Assembly: GCA_014529385.2 (NCBI GenBank)
Contig: CM043955.1
Coordinates: 143,541,640-143,605,639, forward strand
DNA length: 64,000 nucleotides
From: Adiantum capillus-veneris
Lineage: Eukaryota; Streptophyta; Polypodiopsida; Polypodiales; Pteridaceae
Direction: 5' to 3'
The notes beneath the pieces were generated by a model, which saw only the letters and a list, made by a program, of their open reading frames with translations, was not told the origin of the DNA and ran no database searches. This document shows, piece after piece, positions 11,466 through 23,479 of the stretch. The position numbers and the translations under genes are program-made. The first letter of the stretch is position 1, and every line of letters starts with the position of its first letter.

Positions 11466-12158
11466 ATGGCTCTGTACAACTTGTTGGAAGACATGAGACG
11501 TAAGGGTCCTGATATCTCATGGCATCAGTTTCTTGCATTATGCCCACAATTTAGGAGAGATCTAATGAAAGCAGTTAGCACTAGGAGAAAGATAAAAGAG
11601 AGTGTGCCTATTGTAAAAATTGCACATGTTGAAATGAATGAGGATATTACACATGTGCTAGATTGTTACATCAAAGGAAGATTGGTCAGGAAAGGTTTGG
11701 TGGATGGGGGTGCACAAATTTGCCTCATGATAGACGGATTCATGCAAAGACTAGGCATGCACATCCATGAGACACCTGAAATTAAAGTAAAAATGGCAAA
11801 CAATAGCAAGGCTAGGTGTGTAGGCATTTGCAAAAATGTTTTCGTGGAGGCCTTTGGCATTAAGAAGGCAATGGATTTCTATGTTATGTCTACCAAAGGA
11901 AATGGTTACCCATTTATCCTAGGAAGACCATGGCTAATGAAAATGCGAGCTTTGCAGGATTGGGAGAGTGGAAAATTAATATGCAAGAATGATAATCATA
12001 TTACAAAGGAAGAAAGAGAGGAGTTCAAAGGCATGTTAAGAAAATTTCCTAGAATTTTTCCTAAAGACTACACCGATGTGCATGGAGTAGATGATGTTCA
12101 ACACAAGATTGAGTTGAAGCCAGAGGCCACACTAAGGCTCAAAAGCTACAAAGGCTAG
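11466..12158 (+). pseudogene. Retropepsin-like protease region, Tat/Ogre-type gypsy
   Basis: A 230-codon open frame contains a retropepsin-like active site region (KGLVDGGAQICLM, about codons 76-88, with DGG in place of the usual D-S/T-G), a flap region and the conserved ILGRPWL motif (about codons 152-158). The frame then leads into the spacer before RT (KIELKPEA). A protease cleaves the Gag-Pol precursor. The frame ends at TAG 12156-12158 just before the RT segment, with the RT continuing in another frame. Confidence 0.75.
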
Positions 12159-13444
12159 GAGTCATCAAGGAGCAGGCTTTACTCAAGGAGGTAAGAAAGC
12201 TTCTAGTAGCAGGTTTCATTTATCTAGTGGAGAATTTAGAGTGGGCCTCTCCCGTTGTTGTCACTCCCAAGAAGAACGGCAAGTGGAGGGTGTGTGTGGA
12301 TTATCGTCCACTAAATGAGGCAACGAAAAGAGATCACTTTCCTTTCCCATTTCAGGATGATATACTAAATGAGGTAGCTGGTCACAAGAAGTACACTGTG
12401 TGTGATGGCTACTCAAGTTACTTTCAAATAGGTATCACGTTGGAGGATCAGTTAAAAACAACCTTCATCACTCCTTGGGGTTGTTATGCTTTTAGAGTCA
12501 TGCCATTTGGCTTGAAAAATGCTCCTACAACTTTCCAACGTTTCATGAACATGGTGTTTCAAGCATTCTTTGGAAAGTCAATTAGGGTGTTCATTGATGA
12601 TTTCTGCATTTATAGCTCAAAATCATTGCATCTACAAAAGGTATAAGAAGGTCTAATAGAACTTTACGACATGGGAGGTTAGATCAATCCTGACAAATGT
12701 CACATAGGTGAGGATGAAGTGATCTTGCTCGGTCACAAGGTTTCCTATAAAGGCATTGAGGTGGATTCTTCAAAGGCAAAGGCTCTTATTGAGCTCACAT
12801 CACCCAAGAATCTCAAAGAGGTCATCTCATTCATTCAAAAGGTGAAGTATATGTCACGCTTCATTCACTTAGCTTCGGAGTTGCTCCCCCCTTTGTTGCA
12901 AAAGTTGACACAACAAGTAGAATTTGCATGGTCTAATGAGCTTGAAGAGTACTTTTGTAACATCAAAGTCATCCTGTCAGAGCTACCAACACTCATGCCT
13001 CCTTGTTGGGAGTACACATTCTTTGTTAGCTCTAGTGTTGGGAAAGAAACAATTGGTGCGGTTTTGCTACAACAAGATTACCATAGTACCCGGATGCGAC
13101 CCATCTACTTTGCTAGTAGGGTCATGAATGCTTTGGAGAGAGGCTACACGGAGGCAGAAATCATGATGCTTTCTCTCATGTTTGCGGTGCAAAAGTTTAG
13201 ATCCTACTTGCTACCAAAACCTTTTGTAATTCTCACTGCAAAAAAATTGTTTCCTTGGGTGTCATCTCAAACGAATCTTAGTACTAGGATCTCAAAGTGG
13301 ATTATGGAGTTGCAAGAGTTCCAATACTCTTTCAAGGTAAAAGATAGTGTGCATGCACAATTGGCAGGGATCCTTACTCGTAAGGTACATGAGAAGGAGA
13401 TTAAGGTGCCTGAAATAAAGACCCTACCATTGCCACCACCATAA
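12159..13444 (+). pseudogene. Reverse transcriptase and first RNase H, Tat/Ogre-type gypsy
   Basis: The RT fingers (SPVVVTPKKNGKWRVCVDYRPLN) start near 12245, the MPFGLKNAPTTFQRFMN motif is at about 12500-12550 and the catalytic box reads VFIDDFCIYSS (about 12588-12620). A stop at 12644-12646 separates it from the thumb and RNase H part in 12719-13444 (ETIGAVLLQQD, RPIYFASR). RT copies the RNA genome into cDNA and RNase H degrades the RNA strand. At least two stops or shifts break the frame. Confidence 0.85.
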
Positions 13445-13449
13445 GGTAT

Positions 13450-13896
13450 TCCTAATGCGTTTACCTTGTTCATCGATCACCATTTCAAGTTCCTTGGCCT
13501 TTGTGCTACGGTTTAAAGCTGCTGAACGGAAAAGCAGGGGGAGGGCTAGTGTTGCTCCACCCAAGTAGAGAGGTGGTAATGAAAGAGAAGGTCAATCTAC
13601 CAGGTTCAACTAGAAACAATGAAGCAGAATACAACACACTACTCCATGGTTTGAAGATGTGCATTGGCCAAGGTATACAACGTCTCATGGTAAAGGGGGA
13701 TGCACTTCTCATTGTGAAACAGATTTTAGGCATTTGGGCATGCAAGAATGAAAGCTTAAGGACAAAATTTAATGCCATTTGTAGGTTGTTTAATCAGTTT
13801 GAAGAAGTGCAACTATATCATATTCCTAGGAAACAAAATGAAGATGTCGATTTACTTGCACAACAAGCAGTTACATGTGTTGAGAAAGAAGTGTAG
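13450..13896 (+). pseudogene. Second, archaeal-type RNase H domain
   Basis: After the first RNase H there is an additional RNase H-like domain with GGGLVLLHPSREVV, the NNEAEYNTLLHGLKMC motif (catalytic Glu) and KGDALLIVKQILG (catalytic Asp). Dual RNase H domains of this kind are a hallmark of the plant Tat/Ogre/Retand lineage of Ty3/gypsy elements, in which an archaeal-type RNase H was added behind the original one. The frame ends with TAG at 13894-13896 and the integrase follows. Confidence 0.8.
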
Positions 13897-13902
13897 GTTA
13901 TC

Positions 13903-15321
13903 ATGGTGGCAACAGCTGTCAAGCAACCAAGATACCAGGGATTGGAGTCATTGACTTCCATTATTGGCTACGTTTTGGAGGGGGAGTTTCCACAAGACTT
14001 CACAAAGGCTCAGAAGAGGAGACTCATGAAGAAGCCAAGCACGTATCTCTTCCTAAAAGGATCCCTCTATCAAAGAGGGAAGGATCAAGTGTGCAGAAGA
14101 GTACCAACTATCAAGGAAATTCCAACCATTCTGAAAGGTTTGCATGAAGAGGCATGTGGTGGTCATTTTTCCCAAGAGTTAGCTGTGAAGAAGATTTTGC
14201 TTGCGGGGTATGTTTGGCCAAGTCTCCATGTGGATGTTCAACATTGGTGTAAAATTTGTCACAACTGTGAGGTAAATGGGAAAGAAGATTGGTTTATGGT
14301 CCAAGGCAAATCATACTTGCAAATGAACCCTTTGAAAAGTGGGGCATTGATGCTATGGGTCCTCTGCCTAGGACAAAAAATGGTAAACTCTACATTCTAG
14401 TGGTTGTAAACTATATGACTAGGTGGGTGGAAGCACAAAGTGTGGCAAAGGTAAATGAGAGGACAGTGAGCAAATTTGTCTACACTCATGATTTGTCACA
14501 CCTTTGGAGATTGTTTCTGATAATGGTCCAGGGTTTAGAAAGGGCTTTCTCACAGAAGTATGTGAAGAACTTCACATTCTACATCGTCATAGCACACCCT
14601 ACTACCCACAGTCAAATGGTTTGGTGGAGAAGGCTAATGGTGTCATTGCAGGCATCATTAGGAAGATGGTGCAAAACAAGACAAAGTTGTGGGATGACTT
14701 CTTGGATGGTGCCTTGTGGGCGTATCGAACCACATAAAGGGAATCCACGAAGTTCACACCATTTCATTTGGTCTATGGTGAAGAGGCTTTACAGCCAATT
14801 GAGCTCAACATTCCAACAATGCGACTTCATGGCAAAGAAGCACAAGATGACCAAGAAGCATGCATGGATTGACTTCTTACCTTACCTGAGCTTGAGTGGA
14901 AAAGAGAAGCAGCATACGAGTGCTACAAGAGGAAAGCTACACAGGTGAGGAGAAGCTTGACAAGAAACTGAAGGACAAGGACAAAGGCATCAATGAAGGA
15001 GATCTTGTGCTAAGGTATGACAATCGACTCGAGAATTGTTTTGATGCCAAATTTGAAACTAGATGAAAGGGGCCATACATAGTTAAGAAGGCTTTCAACT
15101 CAAGTTACTATCAGCTCATGGATTTGAATGGGAAAGAGCACTCCAGGAAGGTAAACGGGTATCGTTTGAAGCCCTATTTGAGTCTCCTTCTACCAAAGGA
15201 TCTACCAGATATTTGTCAAAAGGTAGCTATCTCATGTAAGTATTGTTCCATGAAGCATGAGTGTAACTCAAACCAAAATGCCAAGGAGCCAAACAATGAA
15301 TATCTTGTGCAAAGACTCTGA
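13903..15321 (+). pseudogene. Integrase, Tat/Ogre-type gypsy
   Basis: The HHCC zinc-binding region reads LHEEACGGHFSQ...WCKICHNCE (about 14140-14275). The catalytic core is spread over two frames: WGIDAMGPLPRTKNGKLY (first Asp), then IVSDNGPGF (second Asp, 14504 onward) and YYPQSNGLVEKANG (Glu). A C-terminal tail with GPYIVKKAF and a YRLKPYL motif reaches 15321. Integrase joins cDNA to the host chromosome. Multiple frameshifts make it inactive. Confidence 0.85.
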
Positions 15322-15474
15322 AGCACTCTCTTTGGAAAAGATGCTTTACGATGGTATATGAATATATCATCATTCTGGGGGAGGACTAAGGATAGTCATT
15401 GTTTTGCTATCCAAATTGACATAGTGAGCTACCAAAAAAATAAAATTATATTATGGCCTCTTTGTGTGTAAATA
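15322..15474 (+). other. 3' end of Tat/Ogre-type element with polypurine tract
   Basis: CTGGGGGAGGAC at about 15375-15386 is a typical polypurine tract following pol. A TG-starting LTR cannot be delimited after it because the poly-T tail of a minus-strand LINE begins at about 15475. Confidence 0.5.
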
Positions 15475-16292
15475 TTTTTTTTTCCCGAGAAAAAGATCCT
15501 TCTATTAGTTAATGAAAACTGCCCTCTGCAAGAGAGGGCTACAACAAGCATGATGGGGAGACTCTCCCAATGAAAAAGCAGCATATATACAATGAGGCTA
15601 AATCAAGAGATGTGAGGAGGGAAGAGCCACACATGTGGACATTGGTGCCATATGAGCACCCCCTGGACTATGGTGTAGAAAGGCCCAGGGCGCCATAGTC
15701 GAAGGAAAGCCTCGCGGTGCTCTCGCATGCGGTCGGAGCTGCCCTGTAGTCACTCAAGCTGTCCTCTGAGAGTATGGATCAGCTCTAGCCAAAATTCACG
15801 AACAGTCTCTGCTGGTGGCACAGGGCGAGCCTCAAAGATGCGGAAACAGCAGGCCCGCTAGATGAACCAGAGAGCTAGGCCACTGATGAGCTCCCAACAC
15901 TCCTCTCTCTCATTGCACCACTCCTGTGGAGTAAGCTCTGTAGGACGCCCCCCCTGCATCACTATCATCCTGCTGCTGGAAGATAGCTCAAACTGAAGTG
16001 CCAGGCCGTGAGGGTGGACCAAGCCGCTCCCCCCCAAGTGTACTGTTGATCCGTGGAGAGGGCAGGCATCAGTCGAAGAACTCGTAGACACACCTGCTGG
16101 GCCGATGGACAGTCCCAAAGACAGTGACGTCGAATCTCCACCAACTGGTCTCACAGGCTGCACATGCGGCCGAGAGACCACTATGTACAAGCTAGCTCCC
16201 AACTGCTGTGGCTCTGTGTGAAACCAGCCACACTGGAATAAAGTGATGCGCCTTGGTTGTCTGGAGTCCCACAGCCTTTGCCAAAAGGATGC

Positions 16293-16295
<3 letters not shown>
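15475..16295 (-). pseudogene. 3' end of a LINE (RT C-terminal zinc-finger region)
   Basis: On the minus strand the sequence encodes, with one frameshift, WDSRQPRRITLF and RRHCLWDCPSAQQVCLRVLRL, the zf-RVT-type region found after RT in plant L1 LINEs. Downstream in that orientation the sequence ends at a run of A (T10 on the plus strand at about 15474-15484), consistent with a poly-A tail. GC content is clearly higher than in neighbours. The upstream end coincides with the (AG)n array at 16296, where RT and endonuclease should be but are missing. Confidence 0.7.

Positions 16296-16347
<52 letters not shown>
16296..16347. repeat. (AG)n microsatellite, about 52 bp
   Basis: Perfect dinucleotide array. 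It sits between the LINE RT tail on its left and LINE ORF1 on its right, both on the minus strand, so it marks an internal deletion point or a junction of two insertions. Confidence 0.95.
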
Positions 16348-16350
<3 letters not shown>

Positions 16351-16510
16351 TTGATTTATCGTCCATGAAGGTCATATATGACCCAAAACAAATTATTCGA
16401 CGATTCCTTCTAAGGAGAATGATTGGTACATATTAGTTAAGGATTGAGGGTCCATCAGGGAGATAGGATAAAGGAAAGAAAAGGAAAGGTCAAAACCTAA
16501 AGGGGGTCAG

Positions 16511-17223
16511 CTAAGGAGAGAGGTGGTTTGGGAGTTCAAAACTCTTGGATGACAGCTTTCCCACCTCGGTATATTTCCCATTTACCTTACTTGTGCACTT
16601 CATGTATCTTCTTGAGCTCACTTGCTTATTCTTGAGTTGATTTGTAGTTAGTTCCTCAAAAATCCAAAGTTCTTTTCCCTTGAGAAGTTGAGATTGGTGT
16701 AACAACTCCATTTGTTCATCATTGTCCTTGAAAGTGAGTATGCAATGCTCGGGTGATACATGCCTATGTGGGTCATTCATCCAAGAGACACTTTCAAGCT
16801 TAATGTAGACAGGTTGAAGAATTTCATTGAGCTTGGTGATTGCTTCCTCGAGGGTGTCCTCGTTGGTGCACCACGGTGGGTGGAGGCCCGCAATTCTGAC
16901 CTTGAGGGCAAGAGATTCTTGTAATTGGCATTCTTGCATGATCACATGTATTTGGTGTCAATCTTCTTGTATGTTTCTTCATGGGAATCCTTCAGGGATT
17001 CCATGACAGTCTTAGTGAGGGTGGTCTCAACTTTGTGAGCTTTTGCAAGCAGAGCTTGGCTCTCTACTTCCTTCACATCTTCAATTTTACATATGTTTTG
17101 TTTGAGTCTCTCATTCTATTCGATGATTTCTTGGATCTTAGCGTGCTTCTTGGTGGGGTCCTTCCTTGGTGCTGTTGCCACAAGAAAGCTCTTGCATGAC
17201 ACTAGAGTGCCAAAGGAAGACAT
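16511..17223 (-). pseudogene. LINE ORF1-like protein remnant
   Basis: From ATG at 17223 on the minus strand a Lys/Glu-rich, coiled-coil-like segment (HAKIQEIIE...ERLKQNICKIEDVKEVE) has one stop, then a frameshift near 16945 leads into 16511-16945. That part contains VRIAGLHP, EEAITKLNEIL and LLKGKELWIFEEL, the layout of L1-type ORF1 (coiled coil, RRM-like, C-terminal domain), which binds LINE RNA. The assignment rests on layout and motif resemblance. EN and RT are not found between it and 16296. Confidence 0.55.
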
Positions 17224-17789
<566 letters not shown>

Positions 17790-18249
17790 TTCTATTATCA
17801 TCCTGGGAGGTCAAATATGACCTATGGGACCAAATGAACATGTCACGTGGTGTGAGTGGAGTTCATAAGTGACTCTCGATGCTCAAAAATGGCTGAAATG
17901 AGCGTCGCAATAGAGAGTCCACATCGTGGTTGGGAGAGGAAGGTATGTAGGGAGAGATCATGGCTGAATATACGGGGAAAAGAGGACGAGAGAGAGAGTT
18001 AAGATATGGATCGAGCTTTGGAGAGAAGTTTTTTCTTTCTTGGGTGATTGATGGACCACTACTCTTGCGATTTTTGGCCACCAAAGCCACCCAATATTCT
18101 CCTCCTATGCCACCCTCTCTTGTCCTCCACGCTCTCCTCCTCCTCCACCTATCCTCTCATACTCTTTATCCATCGCCTACTACTTTCTTACTCTCACCCT
18201 CCCCTTGTGTCCACATTTCTTTCTCACTAGCTTCTTCCCTCTGTTCACC

Positions 18250-18252
<3 letters not shown>

Positions 18253-18342
<90 letters not shown>
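18253..18342. repeat. (TC)n microsatellite, about 90 bp
   Basis: Perfect TC array at the end of a pyrimidine-rich stretch (18090-18252). Together with the array at 17676 it flanks a 460-bp segment without any recognised gene. Confidence 0.97.
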
Positions 18343-18345
<3 letters not shown>

Positions 18346-18480
18346 CAGCTATTTTAACCTAGTAAACAATAGTTCACTCTTTTTATCATAACTTCCTCAT
18401 CCAAATTTTTTTTGAAGTGAACAAGTTCGTGAAAGTTGACTCTAATCTCTTGTTTTACATACTCACAAAGGTTCTTTTTC

Positions 18481-19745
18481 AATGACGTCAACAACCATTG
18501 TAGAAAATTATCCAAAATCTCCTAAGTGTAGAGATAGCAACACAACCACTCAATTAACGACATTAACAAACCATGATCATGGCATACTTGATATCATTGC
18601 AAGAGACTGTAAACAAACAAGGTGAATACTTACAAGCACTTGCAATGGAGAATGACATGCTAAAGGTTCTTATGATTGAGAATGAGAATCTCAAGAGGAC
18701 ACTTGAGATGCAAAAAAACATGTTTGATCCAACTTGAAGATGAATTCAAGTAATGTAAATGCTCTCTTGTGGCCTTCCATACTTTGAAGGAGCGCATGAG
18801 AAAAGTAGAGCATGACCATGTATTGAAAGAGGAGAAATTTGACATCATGAGTCGAGATGTACGTGACATGAAAAATGTATGCACGAACAAGTCTTGGGCT
18901 AATGTATATGGTAACAATGTGGCTCCTAATTCCTCCATCATGCAAGCTATGGCTCAAACAAAGAATTTTGAGAATGTGGATGTAGAGGAGTTGAAGGAAT
19001 GGGAGTTGTCCTAAGAACGTTGTTATTCGTGGAATTCTCAAAGAGAAGTTAGAGACATCTCCTTATCTTGCCATTGTTATCAAAGATTTCTTTAAAACCC
19101 ACTTTGGCTTGTCACGAATTATGGTTTATGGAGCACATAGAGTGGTGGTAAGAAAGGAGCTCCTTGCTTGGTAGAACAGCCAATTATATGTACCATGCCG
19201 GATGAGACTAGAAAAAATATTATCTTTGATAATAGCTGGATCTACTTGAGGGATACAAAATGTTTTGTATGTTAACATTGTACTATTAAGCAGCAAAATA
19301 TTCATCAACAAGGCATATGAGGAGAGGAATAAGAAAAACAAGGAGATCTCTCATGAAGAAAATGTGCTCAAGGAGGAGGCAAGTCCCTCGAGGAAATAGG
19401 ACTACGCAACCTATGAGTCCGAGTTACAATGGACAGTATGATTTTGTAAGTGCAATGGATGCACATCAAATGTGAGGGTTGTCATAGATGAACTAACAAG
19501 CAAAGCTGATGTTGTACTTCTTGTTGAAACTTGGGAGCATGATACACAAGGATTAACATTTTGGAGGATTACAATGTAAATTCATTGATGTGGTCAAAGA
19601 ATCTCGAGCAACAAAAAGAGCAAGGAGGGGTAGCATTTATGGTTAAGCAAGGATTGGAAGATTTTGTATCAATTGTGAAAGATGACAAGAACAAACGTTA
19701 TGTATGGCTGAAAATTATGACATCAAAAAGAGCACAATTCTTGTA
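18481..19745 (+). pseudogene. Plus-strand LINE: ORF1 and start of endonuclease
   Basis: An ATG at 18482 and another at 18579 open short frames, the second rich in coiled-coil heptads (LQALAMENDMLKVLMIENEN). Shifted frames continue with NVVIRGILKEKLETSP, FFKTHFGLS and VYGAHRVV, matching the L1 ORF1 C-terminal pattern. From about 19500 an exonuclease-endonuclease-phosphatase-like start follows (ADVVLLVETWEHD, then GGVAFMVKQGLEDFV and RYVWLKI at 19561-19743), the nicking enzyme of LINEs. It stops at 19743-19745, and RT is missing. It is a truncated, heavily mutated LINE. Confidence 0.6.
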
Positions 19746-21679
19746 GCCGATTGCTACATTCCTCATCTTGATTCTCCCTTTTATGCTTGCATGGATAGAG
19801 ATCAATAATTTTTTTATTTAATCAACAATTTTTTAAACTCGCCTACATTTCTACTCTTGTATAGGGTACATACTCCTATATAGGACTTATCTGACCAAAT
19901 GAGAATATCATTTTCATAGGATCATTGTGGATTTTTCTGGTTTGTCCTTAAGGACGACATATGGCTCCATGGCCATACGGTTTACTGCGAACATTCATAG
20001 CTAGATTCCACTTGATAGAGTGCATCACCACTCTCATTGTCTCCTAGTTCACTCTTCAAATAAATTATTGAGAATCAACCTATGTTCTCTCAATTCACTA
20101 CTCTATTCCATTCAGCTAAAAGCATATTATGTTCCATTTAGCTCCTATTCTATTTCTTATGGCCATATGGTCATAGGATACTCTAAATCTCATGGTAGCT
20201 AAGACTCGTGAATCCAAATGCAATATCTTGATATCCATTGTATGAGCAAGATTACAAAATCTCTCATTTTTACAAAATCATGGTCTCTTTTTGGGAAAAT
20301 GATGTATGCATTATCATGACATTAACATCAAATGCCCTACATCCAATCTCTAAATCACTTCTAGAAAGCACTTTATGGTCATAGGTGCCTCTTCCCACTT
20401 TAAAAAGTAACTAAAAAATGGCTATCATTGAAGGATGGAAGTGACTCCCAAGAGGAGATCCTTTAGAAAGGCATTCCTAATCCATGCTTCTATAGAAAAA
20501 TCCATGATTTTCCTTTTGAAAAAGGTCAATAGTGGCTCTTTATTGTAAGGCATGAGAGTGACTTTAAGTCCACATGACCATAGACATCCCTATTGAGAAC
20601 TCTCCCTTGAACACCATTGAGGGCTTAACATCTACTCTTGTTATTCTCACACATGCATGGTCTCTATCTAAAGGTGTCTCATTTTTTAGGGTCATTAAGT
20701 TCCCGTAGTTCTATCTATAGGCTCATGGTGGTTATTAAACTTTTATGTTGAGCATTACCCTATGGCCGAAAGGCCATAGGGTCTCCCTTGACCCACTTAT
20801 GGTATGGCCTCTAGTCTTGATATATGTCTCCTCTATTTTCTACAATCCAAACACTCCTTGACCACGTAGACATAGGTTTCTAACATTGGAAATTTGTTTA
20901 GCAAAAAGAAATTACTTCTCAAGCTACATGGGTTGAGGTAAACCCCATGGTCACCAACATGTTCATAGTATATCTTGGTTACTATGACTAAAAGGCCATA
21001 GGATGCCCCACCATTCTTCTACCTTTTCTTACATCCTTTAATTTCCATTTGCCTTGCTATTTGGTGTGGAATCAACCCCCTTAGAGATTCCATAACTTCT
21101 TTATTACACGTGCCAATGTCCTATGGCTATCTAGATTTTTTCCTAAAAGCATATATCATTTTAGTGGTTTAATTACTTCCAACTAGAGGGGATGCTTTAG
21201 CAAAACATTCATAGTACATGGCACTAAATAAAGTTTTATGTTTTGCCTCCCCAAAGACACATCAACAGTTCTTTATTATAAGGCTAGGGAGTGAACCATG
21301 ATTCATAAATTTTCATTGTGTTAGAATTGCATAATGGACATGGTGTTTCAATATCTCTCTTGACGATGAACCTATATGAGGGGGTCACTATATGTAAAAC
21401 CTATATATTGTGTGCGTTCAAGGACTATTTATAAAATCCCTTAGCTGTGAATTTTTCACCTATAAAAGAAACCTTTCAGCATTTTAATTTGTAAAAACAT
21501 TTTAGGATTTTTTTTTCAACACCCTTTTATATGTGAAGAATGTGGAGAAACATAGAATAAATAATCCTAATTCTCACCATATTGGCCTTAATTCCTTTTA
21601 GGCACAACTGGAATTGAAATAAAGAAAAGAGAAAAGAGGACTCCCTAATCAAAGAGCTAGAAGAGTAGGGACTTGATTG

Positions 21680-21682
<3 letters not shown>
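19746..21682. other. Non-coding region with recurrent CCTATGGCC-like motifs
   Basis: No coding domain. Variants of GGCCATAGG or its complement recur about ten times between 19960 and 21130, including one perfect inverted repeat (20757-20782). The sequence may be a decayed repeat family whose unit is not evident here. Confidence 0.5.
20757..20782. repeat. Perfect hairpin with GAAA loop
   Basis: ACCCTATGGCC-GAAA-GGCCATAGGGT forms an 11-bp perfect stem closed by a GNRA-type tetraloop. It is not followed by a T-run on either strand that would suggest a terminator. Confidence 0.85.

Positions 21683-21754
<72 letters not shown>
21683..21754. repeat. (GA)n microsatellite, about 72 bp
   Basis: Perfect GA array at the left edge of a diverged family C-like LTR; the intact LTR at 27159 has only GCAAGAGAGAGAA at the equivalent place, so the array probably expanded from that seed. 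Confidence 0.95.
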
Positions 21755-21758
<4 letters not shown>

Positions 21759-22375
21759 AATATTCACTTGAGAGAATCACACATAAGCAAACTAAAGAGA
21801 AATTTTGTATAGACTGCAACACAAAGACATTGACAATAGATGAGGCCGAATTTCAATTGGAGCCAGTCCCCTCTCCAAAGAGACTTTGCATTGACCTTTC
21901 TCCCATGAAGAAAGAGAGATATTTACAAATGCACATTTTATACTTCACAAGAGCTTTGGCAGCATGGATATGGAAAATCACATGTGCCTCTTGATTCTTC
22001 TTGGTGGGGCCTCTATCCCAAGACCTCAATCACCATGAAAAGTGAAGAGAGCTACATGGATTGAGATAGAATGAGAGGAAGAATAAGTAGCATACAATAA
22101 AGAAGTATGGATTCTAATACTTCTAATATTAAAAGAGTTTCTTCCTTGCATAGCTAGCATACATAATGTAACAAAGGGAGAAGTTGGTAAGCTTCCAATC
22201 AATCATAGTGTGTTGATGAAGGCACCATGGATCCTTCAATGAGAGAGCTTGCACCTCTTGTGTGTCGCATGTATGAGTATGCAAAAATGAGCCTGAGAAG
22301 CATAAAAGAGAGAACCCTTCTTCCACTAGACAATGAATGGATTTCTTACTTTTGGGAAAATGCAGGAGCATTGTG

Positions 22376-22548
22376 CCCTCTTCATAAGGTTAGGCTTGAC
22401 CTTCGGCCATGTGAGGGTTTATTCCCATTGACTTTGAGAGTGTGTCCCCCAATGAAACGTTCATTCCCTCTTCATAAGGTTAGGCTTGACCTTCGGCCAT
22501 GTGAGGGTTTATTCCCATTGACTTTGAGAGTGTGTCCCCCAATGAAAA
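22376..22548. repeat. Recent 90-bp tandem duplication
   Basis: CCCTCTTCATAAGGTTAGGC...AATGAAA is present twice with a 90-bp offset and almost no differences between copies. Confidence 0.95.
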
Positions 22549-22596
22549 TCAATTATACTCAAGAGAGGAACTCAAGTCTGCACTTGACATCTGAGT

Positions 22597-22940
22597 GAGT
22601 GTGAGCCTTGTGACAGTAAGCATGGGTACAAACTCAATGTTATAAATATGGGTCTGGATTTTCTTAGGTGACTATGCAAAAGTGGGCAAGTGGCATAACA
22701 CATGGACCTTTAGTGTGCACATTTATACTTACCTTGTAATAATTAAGCTACAGTTGACATGTGTCCTAGATATTTTAAGTGAGTGTCAGCCTTGTGACAA
22801 GTGGAGCATGGGCACAAATCAATGCTATAAATGTGGGTTTGAATTTTCTTAGTTGACTAAGTAAAAGTGGGCAAGTGGCATAACACATGGACCTTAATGC
22901 ACACTTACACTTACCTTGCGATAATCGAATTATGCAAGAA
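22597..22940. repeat. 184-bp imperfect tandem duplication
   Basis: GAGTGTGAGCCTTGTGACA...AGTGGGCAAGTGGCATAACACATGGACCTT...TACTTACCTTG recurs with a 184-bp offset and several differences, so it predates the 90-bp duplication beside it. Confidence 0.85.
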
Positions 22941-23423
22941 GATTTTCCATTGATTCTAGGCCTAGCATACATATGAGACATGGCTAATTCAATTCCTGGA
23001 CCAATCATAATTAAAAGAATTATAATATGCTCACAATGAAATATGGGTAAGCTAGTAGCCCCCCTACTAGCTTAAGCTAGCAAGCCCCCTGCCTGCTTAA
23101 GCTAGTAGGCCCCTTGCCTACTTAACTTTGACTTACCTTTACCTTTCCATTGCTACCCTTTTAAAGCTCTCTTGTGTGACTTGTGTACAGTCTCTTGGAG
23201 GCATATTAAGCTTGTCTTCGGAATTTTAGCTTCATTGGAATCCACAAAGGATTCCCCTTGTTACACTTAGGATACGTCTTCATTTTGTCTACTTCTTGCG
23301 ACTAGACCATGGCCGATAACTTTTCAATCCTCTAACCTTGGTCCTGGCATCTTCCCTTCTTAAATGGCCAATTTAAGATGATAAAATTATTTAGGAAAGT
23401 TAGAAAGAATAATTTTTATGACA

Positions 23424-23445
23424 CTTCCTCTCCCTTGAAATCATA
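23424..23445 (-). other. Polypurine tract of the family C relative
   Basis: On the minus strand ATGATTTCAAGGGAGAGGAAG precedes the LTR start TGTCATAA. The intact element has ATTTCAAGAGAGAGGTAA at the same place (28860-28878). Confidence 0.7.
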
Positions 23446-23479
23446 GTCCTCCTCAACTATGGAGTAGGTAAGATAAGCC

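Larger units (their letters stand above)
21755..23423 (-). repeat. Diverged LTR related to family C
   Basis: Patches align with the family C LTR at 27159-28859 in the same orientation: GGAGCCAGTCCCCTCTCC, TTTCTCCCATGAAGAAAGAG, TCCCAAGACCTCAA, GCTAGCATACATAAT. The right edge TTTTATGACA at 23423 matches the family C edge, and a polypurine tract follows. Internal tandem duplications (22376-22548 and about 22597-22940) are specific to this copy. Divergence is high, so it is an old relative or a separate subfamily. Confidence 0.65.

Noticed and set aside
22227-22598. 123-codon plus-strand ORF with an internal repeat
   Set aside because: Its repeat is the 90-bp tandem duplication in LTR sequence; 90 is a multiple of three, which keeps the frame open by chance.
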